Shown piece by piece: positions 1-9,478 of a stretch of 52,216 nucleotides of DNA (positions within the stretch are counted from its first letter, which is position 1; each line of letters opens with the position of its first letter). Position numbers and translations under genes: made by a program. This DNA is from an uncultured Clostridia bacterium (GTDB taxonomy: Bacteria; Bacillota; Clostridia; Lachnospirales; CAG-274). The notes below the pieces were generated by a model. It ran no database searches and was not told the origin of the DNA. It saw only the letters and a list, made by a program, of their open reading frames with translations. The stretch lies in assembly GCA_947624015.1 (NCBI GenBank), contig CANQIA010000014.1:1-52216 (forward strand). The letters are read 5' to 3'.

Positions 1-2804
1 AGGTCGTTTCCTGAAATACCGCCTGTATGGAATGTTCTCATTGTAAGCTGAGTACCGGGTTCGCCTATGGACTGAGCAGCAATGATACCTACAGCCTCGC
101 CTATCCTTACCTGTCTGCCGCTTGCCATGTTGGCTCCGTAGCACTTGGAGCATACGCCGTTATGGCACTTACAGGTAAGTATTGTCCTTATTTTTACCTT
201 CTTTATACCTGCAGCTACTACAGCCTCTGCCATATCGGGAGTAATGAGAGTATCCTTGGGAACTATTACCTTGCCCGTATCGGGATCGGTAATATCCTCA
301 ACGGAAAATCTGCCTCTTATTCTGTCCTCAAGAGGTTCTATTGTCTCCTGACCGTCCATGAAAGCGCTTACTTCCATATACGGCTTATCCTCAGTATCGG
401 CTGAGCAGTCGTATTCTCTTACTATTATATCCTGTGATACATCTACAAGACGCCTTGTAAGATAGCCTGAGTCCGCAGTCTTTAAGGCTGTATCCGTAAG
501 ACCCTTTCTGGCGCCATGGGCGGATATAAAGTATTCCTGAACAGTAAGACCTTCTCTGAAGTTAGCCTTGATAGGAAGCTCTATGGTCTCGCCTGAAGGA
601 GATGCCATAAGTCCACGCATACCTGCAAGCTGCTTTATCTGTCTGTTTGAACCTCTTGCGCCTGAAAGCGCCATCATATATATGTCGTTGTACTGACCAA
701 GGTTGGCAATAAGAGCGTCTGTGATCCTATCGTCTATCTTTTCCCATACCTCTATTACCTTGTTGTGTCTTTCCTCGTCGGTCATAAGACCTCTGCGGTA
801 CAGCTTTGTTATCTTGTTTACTTCATCATCGCCTTCTTTAAGAAGTATATCCTTTGCCTCGGGTATCTTCATATCGGATACCGATACCGTAAGGGAACCT
901 CTTGTAGAGAACTTGAAGCCAAGATTCTTTATATCGTCAAGCACTACGGCAGTTTCCGTAGCAGGATGCTTGTGTATACATCTGTTTATTATCTTGCCGA
1001 GCTCCTTCTTGCCCGTAAGGAAATCTATCTCGAATTTAAACTTGTTTTCCTCAATGCTCCTGTCTACAAAGCCCAGATCCTGAGGAACTATCTCGTTGAA
1101 AATAATACGACCTGCTGTGGTGTCTACAATGGCAGACTTCATTTCGCCGTTTATTTCCATAGTTCTTCTTACCTTTATTCTGGCATGAAGGCTTATAACA
1201 TGGTTGTCATAGGCAAGGAGCGCCTCGTTCTCGTCAAGGAATACCTTGCCCTCGCCCTTTTCGCCTTCCTTGGCAAGGGTAAGATAATATATACCCAGTA
1301 CCATATCCTGTGAAGGCACTACAACAGGCTCGCCGTCTGAGGGCTTAAGCAGATTGTTGGGAGCAAGAAGCAGGAAACGGCACTCTGCCTGAGCCTCTAC
1401 GCTCAAAGGAACGTGAACAGCCATCTGGTCGCCATCAAAGTCGGCATTATAAGCTGTACATACAAGAGGATGAAGCTTTAAAGCCCTGCCCTCTACAAGC
1501 ACAGGCTCAAATGCCTGTATACCCAGTCTGTGAAGAGTAGGCGCTCTGTTGAGCATAACGGGATGCTCCTTTATGACCTGCTCCAGCACATCCCATACCT
1601 CAGGCTTGAGCTGTTCCACCATTCTCTTGGCGCTCTTTATATTGGCAGCGATCTCGTCGGATACAAGCTTCTTCATAACAAAGGGCTTGAAAAGCTCGAT
1701 AGCCATTTCCTTAGGCAGACCGCACTGGTAAAGCTTAAGAGTGGGACCTACGACAATAACGGAACGTCCCGAATAGTCAACTCTCTTGCCCAGAAGGTTC
1801 TGACGGAAACGACCCTGCTTGCCCTTTAATAAGTCAGAAAGTGACTTTAACGCTCTGTTGCCGGGACCCGTTACGGGGCGACCTCTTCTGCCGTTGTCTA
1901 TAAGGGCGTCGACTGCCTCCTGGAGCATTCTCTTTTCATTTCTTACGATAATGTCGGGAGTACCCAGCTCCAGAAGCTTCTTTAATCTGTTGTTTCTGTT
2001 TATAACACGTCTGTAAAGATCGTTAAGGTCTGATGTGGCAAATCTGCCGCCGTCAAGCTGTACCATAGGTCTCAGTTCGGGAGGTATCACGGGAATAACG
2101 TCCATGACCATCCATTCGGGTCTGTTGCCGCTTAATCTGAATGCCTCTACGACCTCTAATCTCTTTATTATCTTTGCCTTTTTCTGACCTGTGGCGTCCA
2201 GAAGCTCTTTTTTAAGCTCCTCTGATTCCTTTTCCAGATCGATAGCCTCCAGAAGCTCTTTTATAGCCTCTGCGCCCATACCTGCTCTAAAGGAATTTCT
2301 GCCGTACTTTTCCTCTGCCTCTCTTCTCTGCTGGTCGGTAATTACCTCCTTGTACAAAAGGTTAGTCTCTCCCGCATCCAGTACTATATAGCTGGCAAAG
2401 TAAAGCACCTTTTCAAGCTCCTTGGGGCTTTTGCCCAATATGGTACCCATTTTGGAGGGGATGCCCTTAAAGTACCATATATGAGAAACGGGAGCGGCAA
2501 GCTCTATATGACCCATTCTTTCACGTCTTACCTTGCTCTTTGTTATCTCAACGCCGCAGCGATCGCATATAATGCCCTTATGTCTTATTCTCTTGTATTT
2601 ACCGCAGTGACATTCCCAGTCCTTTGTAGGTCCGAATATCCTTTCGCAGAAAAGACCGTCTCTTTCGGGCTTAAGTGTTCTGTAGTTGATAGTCTCCGGC
2701 TTTTTTACCTCGCCGTAGGACCATTTTCTTATTTTCTCAGGAGATGCCAAGCCTATCTTTATTGAGTCAAAGAATATCTGCTTTTCAGTATCATTATTGC
2801 TCAT
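1..2804 (-). CDS. rpoC: RNA polymerase beta' subunit RpoC (3' end outside window)
   Basis: Largest catalytic subunit of RNA polymerase; about the first 934 residues are present and the gene continues past base 1. The start is the ATG at 2804, one base after the rpoB stop; its AGGAGG lies inside the last rpoB codons, so the two are translationally coupled. Near residues 60-80 the four-cysteine N-terminal zinc site is visible (CHCGK ... CDRCG). Near residue 451 lies the Mg-binding NADFDGDQM motif of the active site. The last visible codons encode the conserved [15 protein letters not shown] block of the trigger-loop region. No frame disruption was seen. The assignment is certain; only the C-terminus is missing. 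Confidence 0.98.
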   Translation of the reverse strand, partial: MSNNDTEKQIFFDSIKIGLASPEKIRKWSYGEVKKPETINYRTLKPERDGLFCERIFGPTKDWECHCGKYKRIRHKGIICDRCGVEITKSKVRRERMGHIELAAPVSHIWYFKGIPSKMGTILGKSPKELEKVLYFASYIVLDAGETNLLYKEVITDQQRREAEEKYGRNSFRAGMGAEAIKELLEAIDLEKESEELKKELLDATGQKKAKIIKRLEVVEAFRLSGNRPEWMVMDVIPVIPPELRPMVQLDGGRFATSDLNDLYRRVINRNNRLKKLLELGTPDIIVRNEKRMLQEAVDALIDNGRRGRPVTGPGNRALKSLSDLLKGKQGRFRQNLLGKRVDYSGRSVIVVGPTLKLYQCGLPKEMAIELFKPFVMKKLVSDEIAANIKSAKRMVEQLKPEVWDVLEQVIKEHPVMLNRAPTLHRLGIQAFEPVLVEGRALKLHPLVCTAYNADFDGDQMAVHVPLSVEAQAECRFLLLAPNNLLKPSDGEPVVVPSQDMVLGIYYLTLAKEGEKGEGKVFLDENEALLAYDNHVISLHARIKVRRTMEINGEMKSAIVDTTAGRIIFNEIVPQDLGFVDRSIEENKFKFEIDFLTGKKELGKIINRCIHKHPATETAVVLDDIKNLGFKFSTRGSLTVSVSDMKIPEAKDILLKEGDDEVNKITKLYRRGLMTDEERHNKVIEVWEKIDDRITDALIANLGQYNDIYMMALSGARGSNRQIKQLAGMRGLMASPSGETIELPIKANFREGLTVQEYFISAHGARKGLTDTALKTADSGYLTRRLVDVSQDIIVREYDCSADTEDKPYMEVSAFMDGQETIEPLEDRIRGRFSVEDITDPDTGKVIVPKDTLITPDMAEAVVAAGIKKVKIRTILTCKCHNGVCSKCYGANMASGRQVRIGEAVGIIAAQSIGEPGTQLTMRTFHTGGISGND

Positions 2805-2805
2805 A

Positions 2806-5800
2806 TTACTCATCCTCCTGTTCCTGGTCTATAAGCTTGTCAAGGTCGGCAAGATCCGCAAGTATCTCTTCCTCGCTGAAGCCGTCCTCGTCAATTACTA
2901 TATCCTCATCACTTATATCGCCTAACGCCTCGTCAACATCATCCAGCGAGATACCGCCTAAGAGACTGTCGATAGCAGTTTCCGCATCCTCTTCAAGCTC
3001 CTTGTCGGTATCCTCTTCAGGCTCTGTACCTTCCATATTTACCCCTACGGTAAGCTCTCTGTTGTCTGCAAATTCGTCTATCTCTACTTCCTGACCCTCA
3101 TTAAATACGGCTACGTCAAGAGCAAGAGCTTGAAGCTCCTTAAGAAGCACCTTAAAGGATTCCGGAACGCCGGGTTCGGGAATATTCTCGCCCTTTACTA
3201 TTGCCTCATAAGTGCTTACACGACCTACTATATCATCGGACTTGACCGTTATTATTTCCTGAAGAGTATAGGAAGCGCCATATGCCTCAAGCGCCCATAC
3301 TTCCATTTCTCCGAAACGCTGTCCGCCAAACTGAGCCTTGCCGCCCAGAGGCTGCTGAGTTACAAGAGAATAAGGACCTGTTGAACGAGCGTGTATCTTA
3401 TCGTCTACAAGATGATGCAGCTTAAGATAGTGCATAAAGCCTATGGTAGTGGGATTGTCAAACTCCTCGCCTGTTCTGCCGTCACGGAGCTTTACCTTTC
3501 CTGTTCTGTCAATAGGCACGCCCATCCATTCCTTACGGTGATCTCTGTTCTTGTCCAGATATTCAAATACCTCGGGCGAAAGCTTATCCTGCCACTTTGC
3601 CGCAAACTCATCGAATTTGTCCTCAAACTGATTGTTTTCATCTCTTACAAGAGAGTTGGCATAATCGTTTGCCATATCCAGAGTTTCCATAATATCCTGC
3701 TCATTGGCTCCGTCAAATACGGGAGTAGCTATTTTCCAGCCCAGTACGTTGCTGGCAAGACCCAAATGTATCTCAAGCACCTGACCGATGTTCATTCGTG
3801 AAGGCACGCCAAGGGGGTTAAGAACTATATCAAGGGGACGTCCGTTAGGAAGATATGGCATATCCTCTACGGGAAGCACTCTTGAAACAACGCCCTTGTT
3901 ACCATGACGACCTGCCATCTTATCGCCTACGGATATTTTTCTCTTCTGGGCTATATACACTCTTACGGACTGATTTACGCCGGGAGCAAGCTCATCGTTG
4001 TTTTCTCTTGAAAATACCTTTACATCCACTACTATACCGCTTGTGCCGTGAGGAACGGTAAGGGAAGTATCTCTTACCTCTCTTGCCTTTTCGCCGAATA
4101 TGGCTCTTAAAAGTCTCTCCTCGGCTGTAAGCTCGGTCTCTCCCTTAGGCGTTACCTTACCTACAAGTATAGAGTTGGGCTGTACCTCGGCGCCTATTCT
4201 GATAATACCCTGCTCGTCAAGATCCTTAAGGGCGTCTGCACCCATGTTGGGTATATCCCTTGTTATTTCCTCATCGCCAAGCTTTGTATTTCTTGCTTCC
4301 GTTTCATATTCCTCAATATGGATGGATGTATATACATCGTCCATTACAAGTCTTTCGCTTAAAAGTACGGCGTCCTCGTAGTTATAGCCTTCCCAGGTCA
4401 TAAAGCCTATAAGCGGATTCTTGCCCAGAGCAAGCTCGCCGTTTTTGGTGGAAGGACCGTCTGCTATTACAGAGCCGGCTGTTATCTTCTGACCCTTGTT
4501 TACTATGGGTACCTGATTCATACAGTTGGACTGATTGGAGCGCTTGAATTTAGTAAGCTCATATGTCTGTGTGGTACCCTCGGTAGTCTTTACAACTATC
4601 TTTGACGCATCTACGAATATTACCTCTCCATCGGACTTTGCAACTACGCAAACACCTGAATCCTTGGCAGTCTTATACTCCATACCCGTACCTACGATAG
4701 GAGCGTCCGTTGTAAGAAGGGGTACTGCCTGACGCTGCATGTTGGAACCCATGAGCGCTCTTGTAACGTCATCGTTCTGGAGGAAAGGAATAAGCGCTGT
4801 TGCCACAGAAACAAGCTGTCTGGGAGATACGTCCATAAGATCTACCTTTTCGGGAGCTACCTGTACATTCTCTTCCTTTCTTCGGCACGTTACTCTGTCG
4901 TGAACAAATTCCTTGTTCTCGTTAAGAGGCTCGTTTGCCTGAGCTATGGTGTATTTTTCTTCCTCGTCTGCAGCTATATATATGATCTCATCGGTTACCC
5001 TGGAGACCCCCGAGGATTTGTCTATCACTCTATAAGGCGCCTCAATAAAGCCGTATTCGTTTATCTTGGCAAATGTGGCAAGAGAGTTGATAAGACCGAT
5101 GTTGGGACCTTCCGGCGTCTCTATGGGACACATTCTTCCGTAATGGGAATTGTGTACGTCTCGCACTTCAAAGCCTGCTCTTTCTCTTGAAAGACCGCCG
5201 GGACCCAAGGCTGAAAGTCTTCTCTTGTGAGTAAGCTCGCCGAGAGGATTATTCTGATCCATAAACTGTGAAAGCTGAGAGCTTCCGAAAAACTCCTTTA
5301 TGGCAGCCGTAACGGGCTTTATGTTAATAAGCGCCTGAGGAGTGATGCTCTCGGTATCCTGTGTGGTCATCCTCTCTCTTACTGTTCTTTCCATTCTGGA
5401 AAGACCTATCCTGAACTGATTTTGCAAAAGCTCGCCTACGGCTCTTATACGTCTGTTGCCCAGATGATCTATATCATCTCTTGTGCCGATACCGTAATCC
5501 AGATGTATACAATAGTTGATAGAAGCCATTATATCCTCGGTGGTAATATGCTTTGTAACAAGCTCGCCCATATTGGCTCTTATGGCAAGAGCCAGGCTTT
5601 CAGCATCGTCGTTTTCATCCAGTATTTTAAGGAGAAGAGGAAGATGCACTCTTTCCTTTATTTCAAACTCCTGAGCGGTAAGTCCGTAGGAAGAAATAAA
5701 GCCGTCTATCTTTACGGTAAGATTGGAAAGTATTTTTACCTCCCTGTCCTCAGCCTTTACAAATATGGCTGAAATACCGCTGTCCTGAAGGGTATCGCAA

Positions 5801-6750
5801 AGCTCGTCTGTAAGAGTCGTTCCTGCCTCGGCAAGCACTTCTCCCGTCATGGGATCCACCGCATCCTGTGAAAGCTTATAGCCTGATACTCTGTTCTTAA
5901 AGGCAAGCTTCTTGTTGAACTTATATCTGCCTACATGGGCAAGATCGTATCTCTTGGGGTCGTAGAACATATTGTTCAGTATCGTAAGAGCAGACTCTAC
6001 CGTAGGAGGCTCGCCGGGACGAAGCTTTTTATATATCTCAATAAGACCTTCTTCATAGGTCTTTGTAACATCCTTTTCAATAGTCGCCATTATCTTAGGC
6101 TCTTCGCCGAAAAGCTCGATTATGTCCTGATCCGTGCCGCAGCCCAAAGCCCTTATAAAGGTGGTAACGGGAACCTTTCTGTTCCTGTCTATCCTTACGG
6201 AAAATACGTCGTTTGAATCGGTCTCGTATTCAAGCCATGCGCCTCTGTTGGGAATAACGGTAGAGGAAAGAAGGTTCTTACCGTCTCTGTCCTTGGCGAT
6301 CTCAAAATATATACCGGGAGAACGTACAAGCTGTGAAACTATGACTCTCTCTGCGCCGTTTATTACAAAGGTGCCTGTCTCGGTCATAAGAGGGAATTCG
6401 CCCATATATATTTCCTGTTCCTTGACCTCGTCGTTTTCCTTGTTGCGAAGCCTTACCTTAACTCTCAGGGGAGTTGCATAGGTAGCGTCTCTGTCCTTGC
6501 ACTCGGCAATAGAATACTTGGTTTCATTGTCAAGCTTAAAGTCCACAAACTCCAGAATATAATTGCCGTTATAGTCGCTTATAGGCGAAATATCGTCAAA
6601 TACTTCTGAAAGACCCTTGCCCAGAAACCACTGGTAGCTGTCCTTCTGTAAAGCAAGAAGGTTGGGCATTTCCAGCACTTCGTCAATACGCTGATAACTC
6701 ATACGCATCGTATCGCCGTACATTACAGAACGTAATCTGTTTTTGTCCAT
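2806..6750 (-). CDS. rpoB: RNA polymerase beta subunit RpoB
   Basis: Second catalytic subunit of RNA polymerase, 1314 residues with the chosen start. The frame is open for another 45 codons upstream, but those lie in the leader. The ATG at 6750 follows AAGGAG by 11 bases; a GTG two codons earlier (6756) is possible. Family signatures include the rifampicin-site region ([30 protein letters not shown]), the [10 protein letters not shown] active-site lysine block and the C-terminal [18 protein letters not shown] region. The protein ends in a long acidic tail of about 75 residues rich in Asp and Glu, longer than I expect for the family. rpoBC is not preceded by rplJ-rplL here, as it usually is; a GNAT gene lies upstream instead. 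Confidence 0.98.
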   Translation of the reverse strand: MDKNRLRSVMYGDTMRMSYQRIDEVLEMPNLLALQKDSYQWFLGKGLSEVFDDISPISDYNGNYILEFVDFKLDNETKYSIAECKDRDATYATPLRVKVRLRNKENDEVKEQEIYMGEFPLMTETGTFVINGAERVIVSQLVRSPGIYFEIAKDRDGKNLLSSTVIPNRGAWLEYETDSNDVFSVRIDRNRKVPVTTFIRALGCGTDQDIIELFGEEPKIMATIEKDVTKTYEEGLIEIYKKLRPGEPPTVESALTILNNMFYDPKRYDLAHVGRYKFNKKLAFKNRVSGYKLSQDAVDPMTGEVLAEAGTTLTDELCDTLQDSGISAIFVKAEDREVKILSNLTVKIDGFISSYGLTAQEFEIKERVHLPLLLKILDENDDAESLALAIRANMGELVTKHITTEDIMASINYCIHLDYGIGTRDDIDHLGNRRIRAVGELLQNQFRIGLSRMERTVRERMTTQDTESITPQALINIKPVTAAIKEFFGSSQLSQFMDQNNPLGELTHKRRLSALGPGGLSRERAGFEVRDVHNSHYGRMCPIETPEGPNIGLINSLATFAKINEYGFIEAPYRVIDKSSGVSRVTDEIIYIAADEEEKYTIAQANEPLNENKEFVHDRVTCRRKEENVQVAPEKVDLMDVSPRQLVSVATALIPFLQNDDVTRALMGSNMQRQAVPLLTTDAPIVGTGMEYKTAKDSGVCVVAKSDGEVIFVDASKIVVKTTEGTTQTYELTKFKRSNQSNCMNQVPIVNKGQKITAGSVIADGPSTKNGELALGKNPLIGFMTWEGYNYEDAVLLSERLVMDDVYTSIHIEEYETEARNTKLGDEEITRDIPNMGADALKDLDEQGIIRIGAEVQPNSILVGKVTPKGETELTAEERLLRAIFGEKAREVRDTSLTVPHGTSGIVVDVKVFSRENNDELAPGVNQSVRVYIAQKRKISVGDKMAGRHGNKGVVSRVLPVEDMPYLPNGRPLDIVLNPLGVPSRMNIGQVLEIHLGLASNVLGWKIATPVFDGANEQDIMETLDMANDYANSLVRDENNQFEDKFDEFAAKWQDKLSPEVFEYLDKNRDHRKEWMGVPIDRTGKVKLRDGRTGEEFDNPTTIGFMHYLKLHHLVDDKIHARSTGPYSLVTQQPLGGKAQFGGQRFGEMEVWALEAYGASYTLQEIITVKSDDIVGRVSTYEAIVKGENIPEPGVPESFKVLLKELQALALDVAVFNEGQEVEIDEFADNRELTVGVNMEGTEPEEDTDKELEEDAETAIDSLLGGISLDDVDEALGDISDEDIVIDEDGFSEEEILADLADLDKLIDQEQEDE

Positions 6751-6927
6751 TGGCACTTTCACTCCTTTATTCTTTTCGGAAGCTTTGCTCCTGATTGTAT
6801 TACACAATAATTGTGAACGCTGGTTCACATTGTTTACAAATCTTTTACAAAAAACTATTGACTTTTTTGTTTTTATGTGGTACAATAGTTTTGTATAAAT
6901 ATTAAATTATTATTGGTGCAGTATATT
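6751..6927 (-). promoter_or_regulatory. rpoBC 5' leader with two dyads
   Basis: About 170 bases separate the rpoBC promoter from the rpoB start. Two dyads are visible. One is a 10-bp perfect inverted repeat, AAAACTATTG at 6851-6860 and CAATAGTTTT at 6883-6892. The other is TGTGAACGCTGGTTCACA at 6812-6829 (7-bp arms, 4-base loop). Either could act as an RNA hairpin or a protein site. No terminator-like U tract follows them. No match to a leader family is known to me. Confidence 0.5.
6858..6886 (+). promoter_or_regulatory. Sigma-A-like promoter on the opposite strand inside the rpoB leader
   Basis: TTGACT (6858-6863), a 17-bp spacer and TACAAT (6881-6886) point away from rpoB. No gene lies downstream on this strand; the next plus-strand gene begins at 7834 and has its own promoter. 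The elements sit inside the 10-bp inverted repeat of the leader, so part of the match may be a by-product of that dyad. It could drive a short RNA antisense to the rpoBC promoter region. Confidence 0.4.
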
Positions 6928-6956
6928 ATTTTACCATTTTTATGTAGCCCTGTCAA
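6928..6956 (-). promoter_or_regulatory. rpoBC promoter
   Basis: Read on the minus strand: TTGACA (6951-6956), 17-bp spacer, TAAAAT (6928-6933). The expected start site is near 6921, giving a leader of about 170 bases. Between 6957 and the GNAT stop at 7072 there is only AT-rich sequence with no gene and no convincing terminator. Confidence 0.8.
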
Positions 6957-7071
6957 TAGGGTTTTTTTATTTTTATATTAAGTTTTTGTATGTATTTTAA
7001 ATAGATCATTCCGATTTCAGGACTTATATCCACGAAATATACGCTCTGTTTTTTTAATTTATATCGACCTA

Positions 7072-7590
7072 TTATAGCTTTTTTTCAAAAAATATCTGTT
7101 CCTCCGGGATCAGTCCCGCAAGCATTACATAAGCTCCTCCCGCAGTGCTGTATCCCAGCTTGGTATAAAGAGCCTTTGCCGCCTCGTTTCCTGCCCATGT
7201 GTCAAAGCGCATTACTGTACAGCCCTTTTCTCTTGCCAGCTCTTCGGCAAATTTTACAAATGCGGTACCCAGACCCTTGCCCTTATGCTCAGGATGTATG
7301 CAAAGGGTATGTATCACAAGCACATTATCATCCTCGGCATAATATTTCCATGCGCCCTTTTGGTATTCCTTGGGCTGATAATGATTGAATATGGCGCTGC
7401 CGCATATTATGCCCTCTTCTTCGGCAACATAAAGCGTTCCTTCCTTTAGGGCATTTTCAGCCGTGGCTCTCACGGGATAAACATCAAGCACCCAATTTGA
7501 GGATGTTCCGTGTTCCTTTTCATACAAAAGCAGCTCCCTGTAGCCTGATCCCACATTGTCAATATCCTTTATTTCGGCTTTTCTTATCAT
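7072..7590 (-). CDS. GNAT-family N-acetyltransferase
   Basis: 172 residues, the usual size for a single GNAT domain, which moves an acetyl group from acetyl-CoA to an amine. The pantetheine-binding loop is visible as HKGKGLGTAF at residues 102-111, just after the typical beta-4 strand LVIHTLCIHPE. The C-terminal motif B region (NEAAKALYTKLGYS) is also typical. Start ATG at 7590 with AAGGAG eight bases upstream. It has its own promoter at 7677-7705 and is monocistronic. The substrate cannot be told: GNATs acetylate antibiotics, peptides, polyamines and protein N-termini, and nothing nearby decides between them. Confidence 0.9.
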   Translation of the reverse strand: MIRKAEIKDIDNVGSGYRELLLYEKEHGTSSNWVLDVYPVRATAENALKEGTLYVAEEEGIICGSAIFNHYQPKEYQKGAWKYYAEDDNVLVIHTLCIHPEHKGKGLGTAFVKFAEELAREKGCTVMRFDTWAGNEAAKALYTKLGYSTAGGAYVMLAGLIPEEQIFFEKKL

Positions 7591-7639
7591 CGTTTGGCTC
7601 CTTCTTTTTTGTCAACATTTGCACTGTATCCGAATCTCT

Positions 7640-7666
7640 CCATAACCCCATGACCCCATAACCCCA
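7640..7666 (-). repeat. Short tandem G-rich repeat in the GNAT leader
   Basis: On the minus strand three GGGG tracts recur every eight bases (GGGG followed by TTAT or TCAT), then a GG. They start a few bases after the predicted transcription start. This could be a slippage-prone microsatellite or, with the final GG, a two-tetrad G-quadruplex in the leader RNA. Confidence 0.6.
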
Positions 7667-7676
7667 TACTCTTTTC

Positions 7677-7705
7677 ATTTTACAAATAACGATATAAATA
7701 GTCAA
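7677..7705 (-). promoter_or_regulatory. Promoter of the GNAT gene
   Basis: Read on the minus strand: TTGACT (7700-7705), 17-bp spacer, TAAAAT (7677-7682). Predicted start near 7670, giving a leader of about 80 bases that includes the G-rich repeat. Confidence 0.7.
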
Positions 7706-7751
7706 TATGATTACGCAAGAAATCTGTATTTTCCCCGTTTTAACAAATTTC

Positions 7752-7780
7752 TTGCAATTTATTCCGAATTGTAGTATTAT
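7752..7780 (+). promoter_or_regulatory. Promoter of the ABC-2 exporter pair
   Basis: TTGCAA (7752-7757), 17-bp spacer, TATTAT (7775-7780), about 54 bases before the ATPase start. It is divergent from the GNAT promoter, with 47 bp between the two -35 hexamers. Confidence 0.65.
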
Positions 7781-7833
7781 ATGTATATATATACGCTCAT
7801 ATATGATGCGCATTAAACTAAGGAGCTGAGAAT

Positions 7834-8637
7834 ATGACCTCTGCAGAGCAAAACAAAAAAGTTAATAATAAAATGCCTGAGGTCGCTCCGACGCCCAAGC
7901 AAAAGAGCGCCGGAGTAAAGGATCCCTCCGAAAAAAAGCCCAAGGTAATACTAAAATGTACCAAAGTGAGCAAAAAATTCGGACTCAAGAAGGTACTGAA
8001 CGATTGCAGTATATCCGTAAACAAGGGAGAAGCCGTTGTTATACTTGCTCCCGAAGGTAACGGCAAGACTACTCTTGCCAAAATAATATGCGGGCTTATA
8101 CATCCCGGCAAGGGAGTTGTAACTATTAAAAACAAGATCGCAGGCTGCGGCACAAACGCCATGGTCAGCTATCTTCCCGAAATACCCTTTGTAAGATACG
8201 AAGGCAACGTATCCGAGCTTTTGACTCAGTACAGCAGATTTTTTAAGGATTTCAGCTATAAGAGGGCTTTCAAGCTCCTTAAGCATTTTAAGATATCGCC
8301 TAAGACCAAGTTCGACAATCTCTCCACCACTGCCGTGCAGATAGTGGAAACAATAGTTGTGGCGTGCAGAAGAACTCCCTTATACGTATTTGACGATCCT
8401 CTTGTACACGCAGATCCCAAATACAGAGACGCTCTTATAAAGATAATGGCAGACTGCAAGAAAAACGGCGCCGTTATAATACTTACACAGGTGGCTGCGG
8501 GACTTGATGAGCTTTTGGACAAAGCGGTGTTTATGCGCAATGGAGAAATATATATTTCAGCCGACAAGAAAAGCTTTGAAGAAAAGTACGGCAACAGCGT
8601 AAGTTCCTTATATAAGGAGGTATACAGACGTGCTTAA
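7834..8637 (+). CDS. ABC transporter ATP-binding protein with degenerate motifs
   Basis: 267 residues; the ATPase half of an ABC-2 type exporter pair, partner of the permease that overlaps its end by 8 bases. Start ATG at 7834 with AAGGAG eight bases upstream. A lysine- and proline-rich tail of about 38 residues precedes the nucleotide-binding domain. Walker A is APEGNGKTT at 72-80, with Ala for the usual first Gly. Other motifs are unusual: the signature LSGGQ is LSTTAVQ (163-169), Walker B ends in FDDP so the catalytic Glu is Asp (188), and the H-loop His is Gln (LTQV, about 209). ATP binding seems possible; efficient hydrolysis is doubtful. Family known; the consequence is inference. Confidence 0.85.
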   Translation: MTSAEQNKKVNNKMPEVAPTPKQKSAGVKDPSEKKPKVILKCTKVSKKFGLKKVLNDCSISVNKGEAVVILAPEGNGKTTLAKIICGLIHPGKGVVTIKNKIAGCGTNAMVSYLPEIPFVRYEGNVSELLTQYSRFFKDFSYKRAFKLLKHFKISPKTKFDNLSTTAVQIVETIVVACRRTPLYVFDDPLVHADPKYRDALIKIMADCKKNGAVIILTQVAAGLDELLDKAVFMRNGEIYISADKKSFEEKYGNSVSSLYKEVYRRA

Positions 8638-9433
8638 TCTTATTTACTACGATTTAAAAGCCACTATCAAAAAGCTGTGGGGATATCTTGTGCTTATATG
8701 CGTTTTTGCATTTTTTGTGCGTTTTCTCTGGAGCGACGCTTTTATGTCCGCTTTCGGTAATACGGATTTCTATATAGGCAGTATTATTAAATTTGCCGCA
8801 GCAGGCTTTCTCGGAGCATTGGGCTTTCTGACAGCTATCGTTACCATTGTCCGTCAGGCTCAATGGTTTGACGAAAATATACTTTCCCCTCAGGGACAGC
8901 TTACGAATATGCTTCCCGTGTCAAGGCTCGAAATAGTGCTGAGCAAAATAATAGTATCCCTTTTCTGGAGCATTATTATAGTGCTTATGGCAATAGGCGT
9001 AGCCTCTGTGGTAATGGTACAGACTAAAATATTCGAAACTTTTGTAAAAGCCATTACCGAGGTCAGCATAAACAACAACATACACATAAGTATGCCAAGG
9101 CTTTTGCTTTCATTGGGCTTTTGTATTGCTACGGTCATAACAAGCATCGTTACGCTTTGCTTTTTATCCCAAATGATAGGACAAATGTCAAATTCCTTCA
9201 GAAATTTGATCATACTTTTAAGCTTTGTGGCAATATTTGCCTTAAGCCTTGCTTTGCAGTATCTTGCCGCAAGGCTGCTGGGAATAACCGTTCCCTCAGA
9301 CGCAGATCCAAATCAGCTTATAGCCTTTGCCATAGCTTCCACGACAAAATGCACGGTCATAAATATATGCACCATTGTCGTTTACTGGCTTGCTACATCA
9401 TATATTTTGAGACATCATCTCAATCTGTTATAA
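8630..9433 (+). CDS. ABC-2 type permease
   Basis: 267 residues, membrane partner of the preceding ATPase. The start is a GTG at 8630 inside the last codons of the ATPase gene, chosen because AGGAGG lies nine bases before it; the 8-base overlap implies coupled translation. I count six hydrophobic stretches: about residues 15-33, 47-73, 105-132, 155-180, 190-216 and 230-258. This is the layout of ABC-2 membrane domains. No substrate can be read from the sequence; no two-component system, GntR-type regulator or peptide gene lies beside it. Transcription ends at the hairpin at 9444. Confidence 0.85.
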   Translation: MLNLIYYDLKATIKKLWGYLVLICVFAFFVRFLWSDAFMSAFGNTDFYIGSIIKFAAAGFLGALGFLTAIVTIVRQAQWFDENILSPQGQLTNMLPVSRLEIVLSKIIVSLFWSIIIVLMAIGVASVVMVQTKIFETFVKAITEVSINNNIHISMPRLLLSLGFCIATVITSIVTLCFLSQMIGQMSNSFRNLIILLSFVAIFALSLALQYLAARLLGITVPSDADPNQLIAFAIASTTKCTVINICTIVVYWLATSYILRHHLNLL

Positions 9434-9443
9434 AAATAAAAAA

Positions 9444-9478
9444 AGGAGCTGTCAAAAATGACAGCCTCTTTTTTATTT
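9444..9478. terminator. Bidirectional intrinsic terminator
   Basis: GCTGTCA, AAAA loop, TGACAGC (9448-9465), with an A tract on the left and a T tract on the right. It serves both the ABC-2 pair (plus) and nfnB (minus), whose genes converge here. The nfnB stop codon lies in the tail. Confidence 0.85.

Noticed and set aside
3130..6481. Many long open frames on the plus strand opposite rpoB, and similar ones opposite other genes
   Set aside because: They mirror the codon structure of the real genes, lack ribosome binding sites and give Cys/Tyr/Ser-rich nonsense proteins.
6751..6885. 45-residue N-terminal extension of RpoB
   Set aside because: It would cover the leader dyads, has no ribosome binding site and does not resemble any RpoB start.
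6851..6892. Invertible promoter (phase switch) made of the 10-bp inverted repeat
   Set aside because: The whole unit is 42 bp, shorter than known invertible promoters, and no recombinase gene is nearby; a hairpin or chance symmetry is simpler.
6945..6967. Terminator CCCT-GTCAAT-AGGG plus T7 on the plus strand
   Set aside because: The stem is only four to five pairs and overlaps the -35 of the rpoBC promoter, whose TTGACA explains the sequence better.
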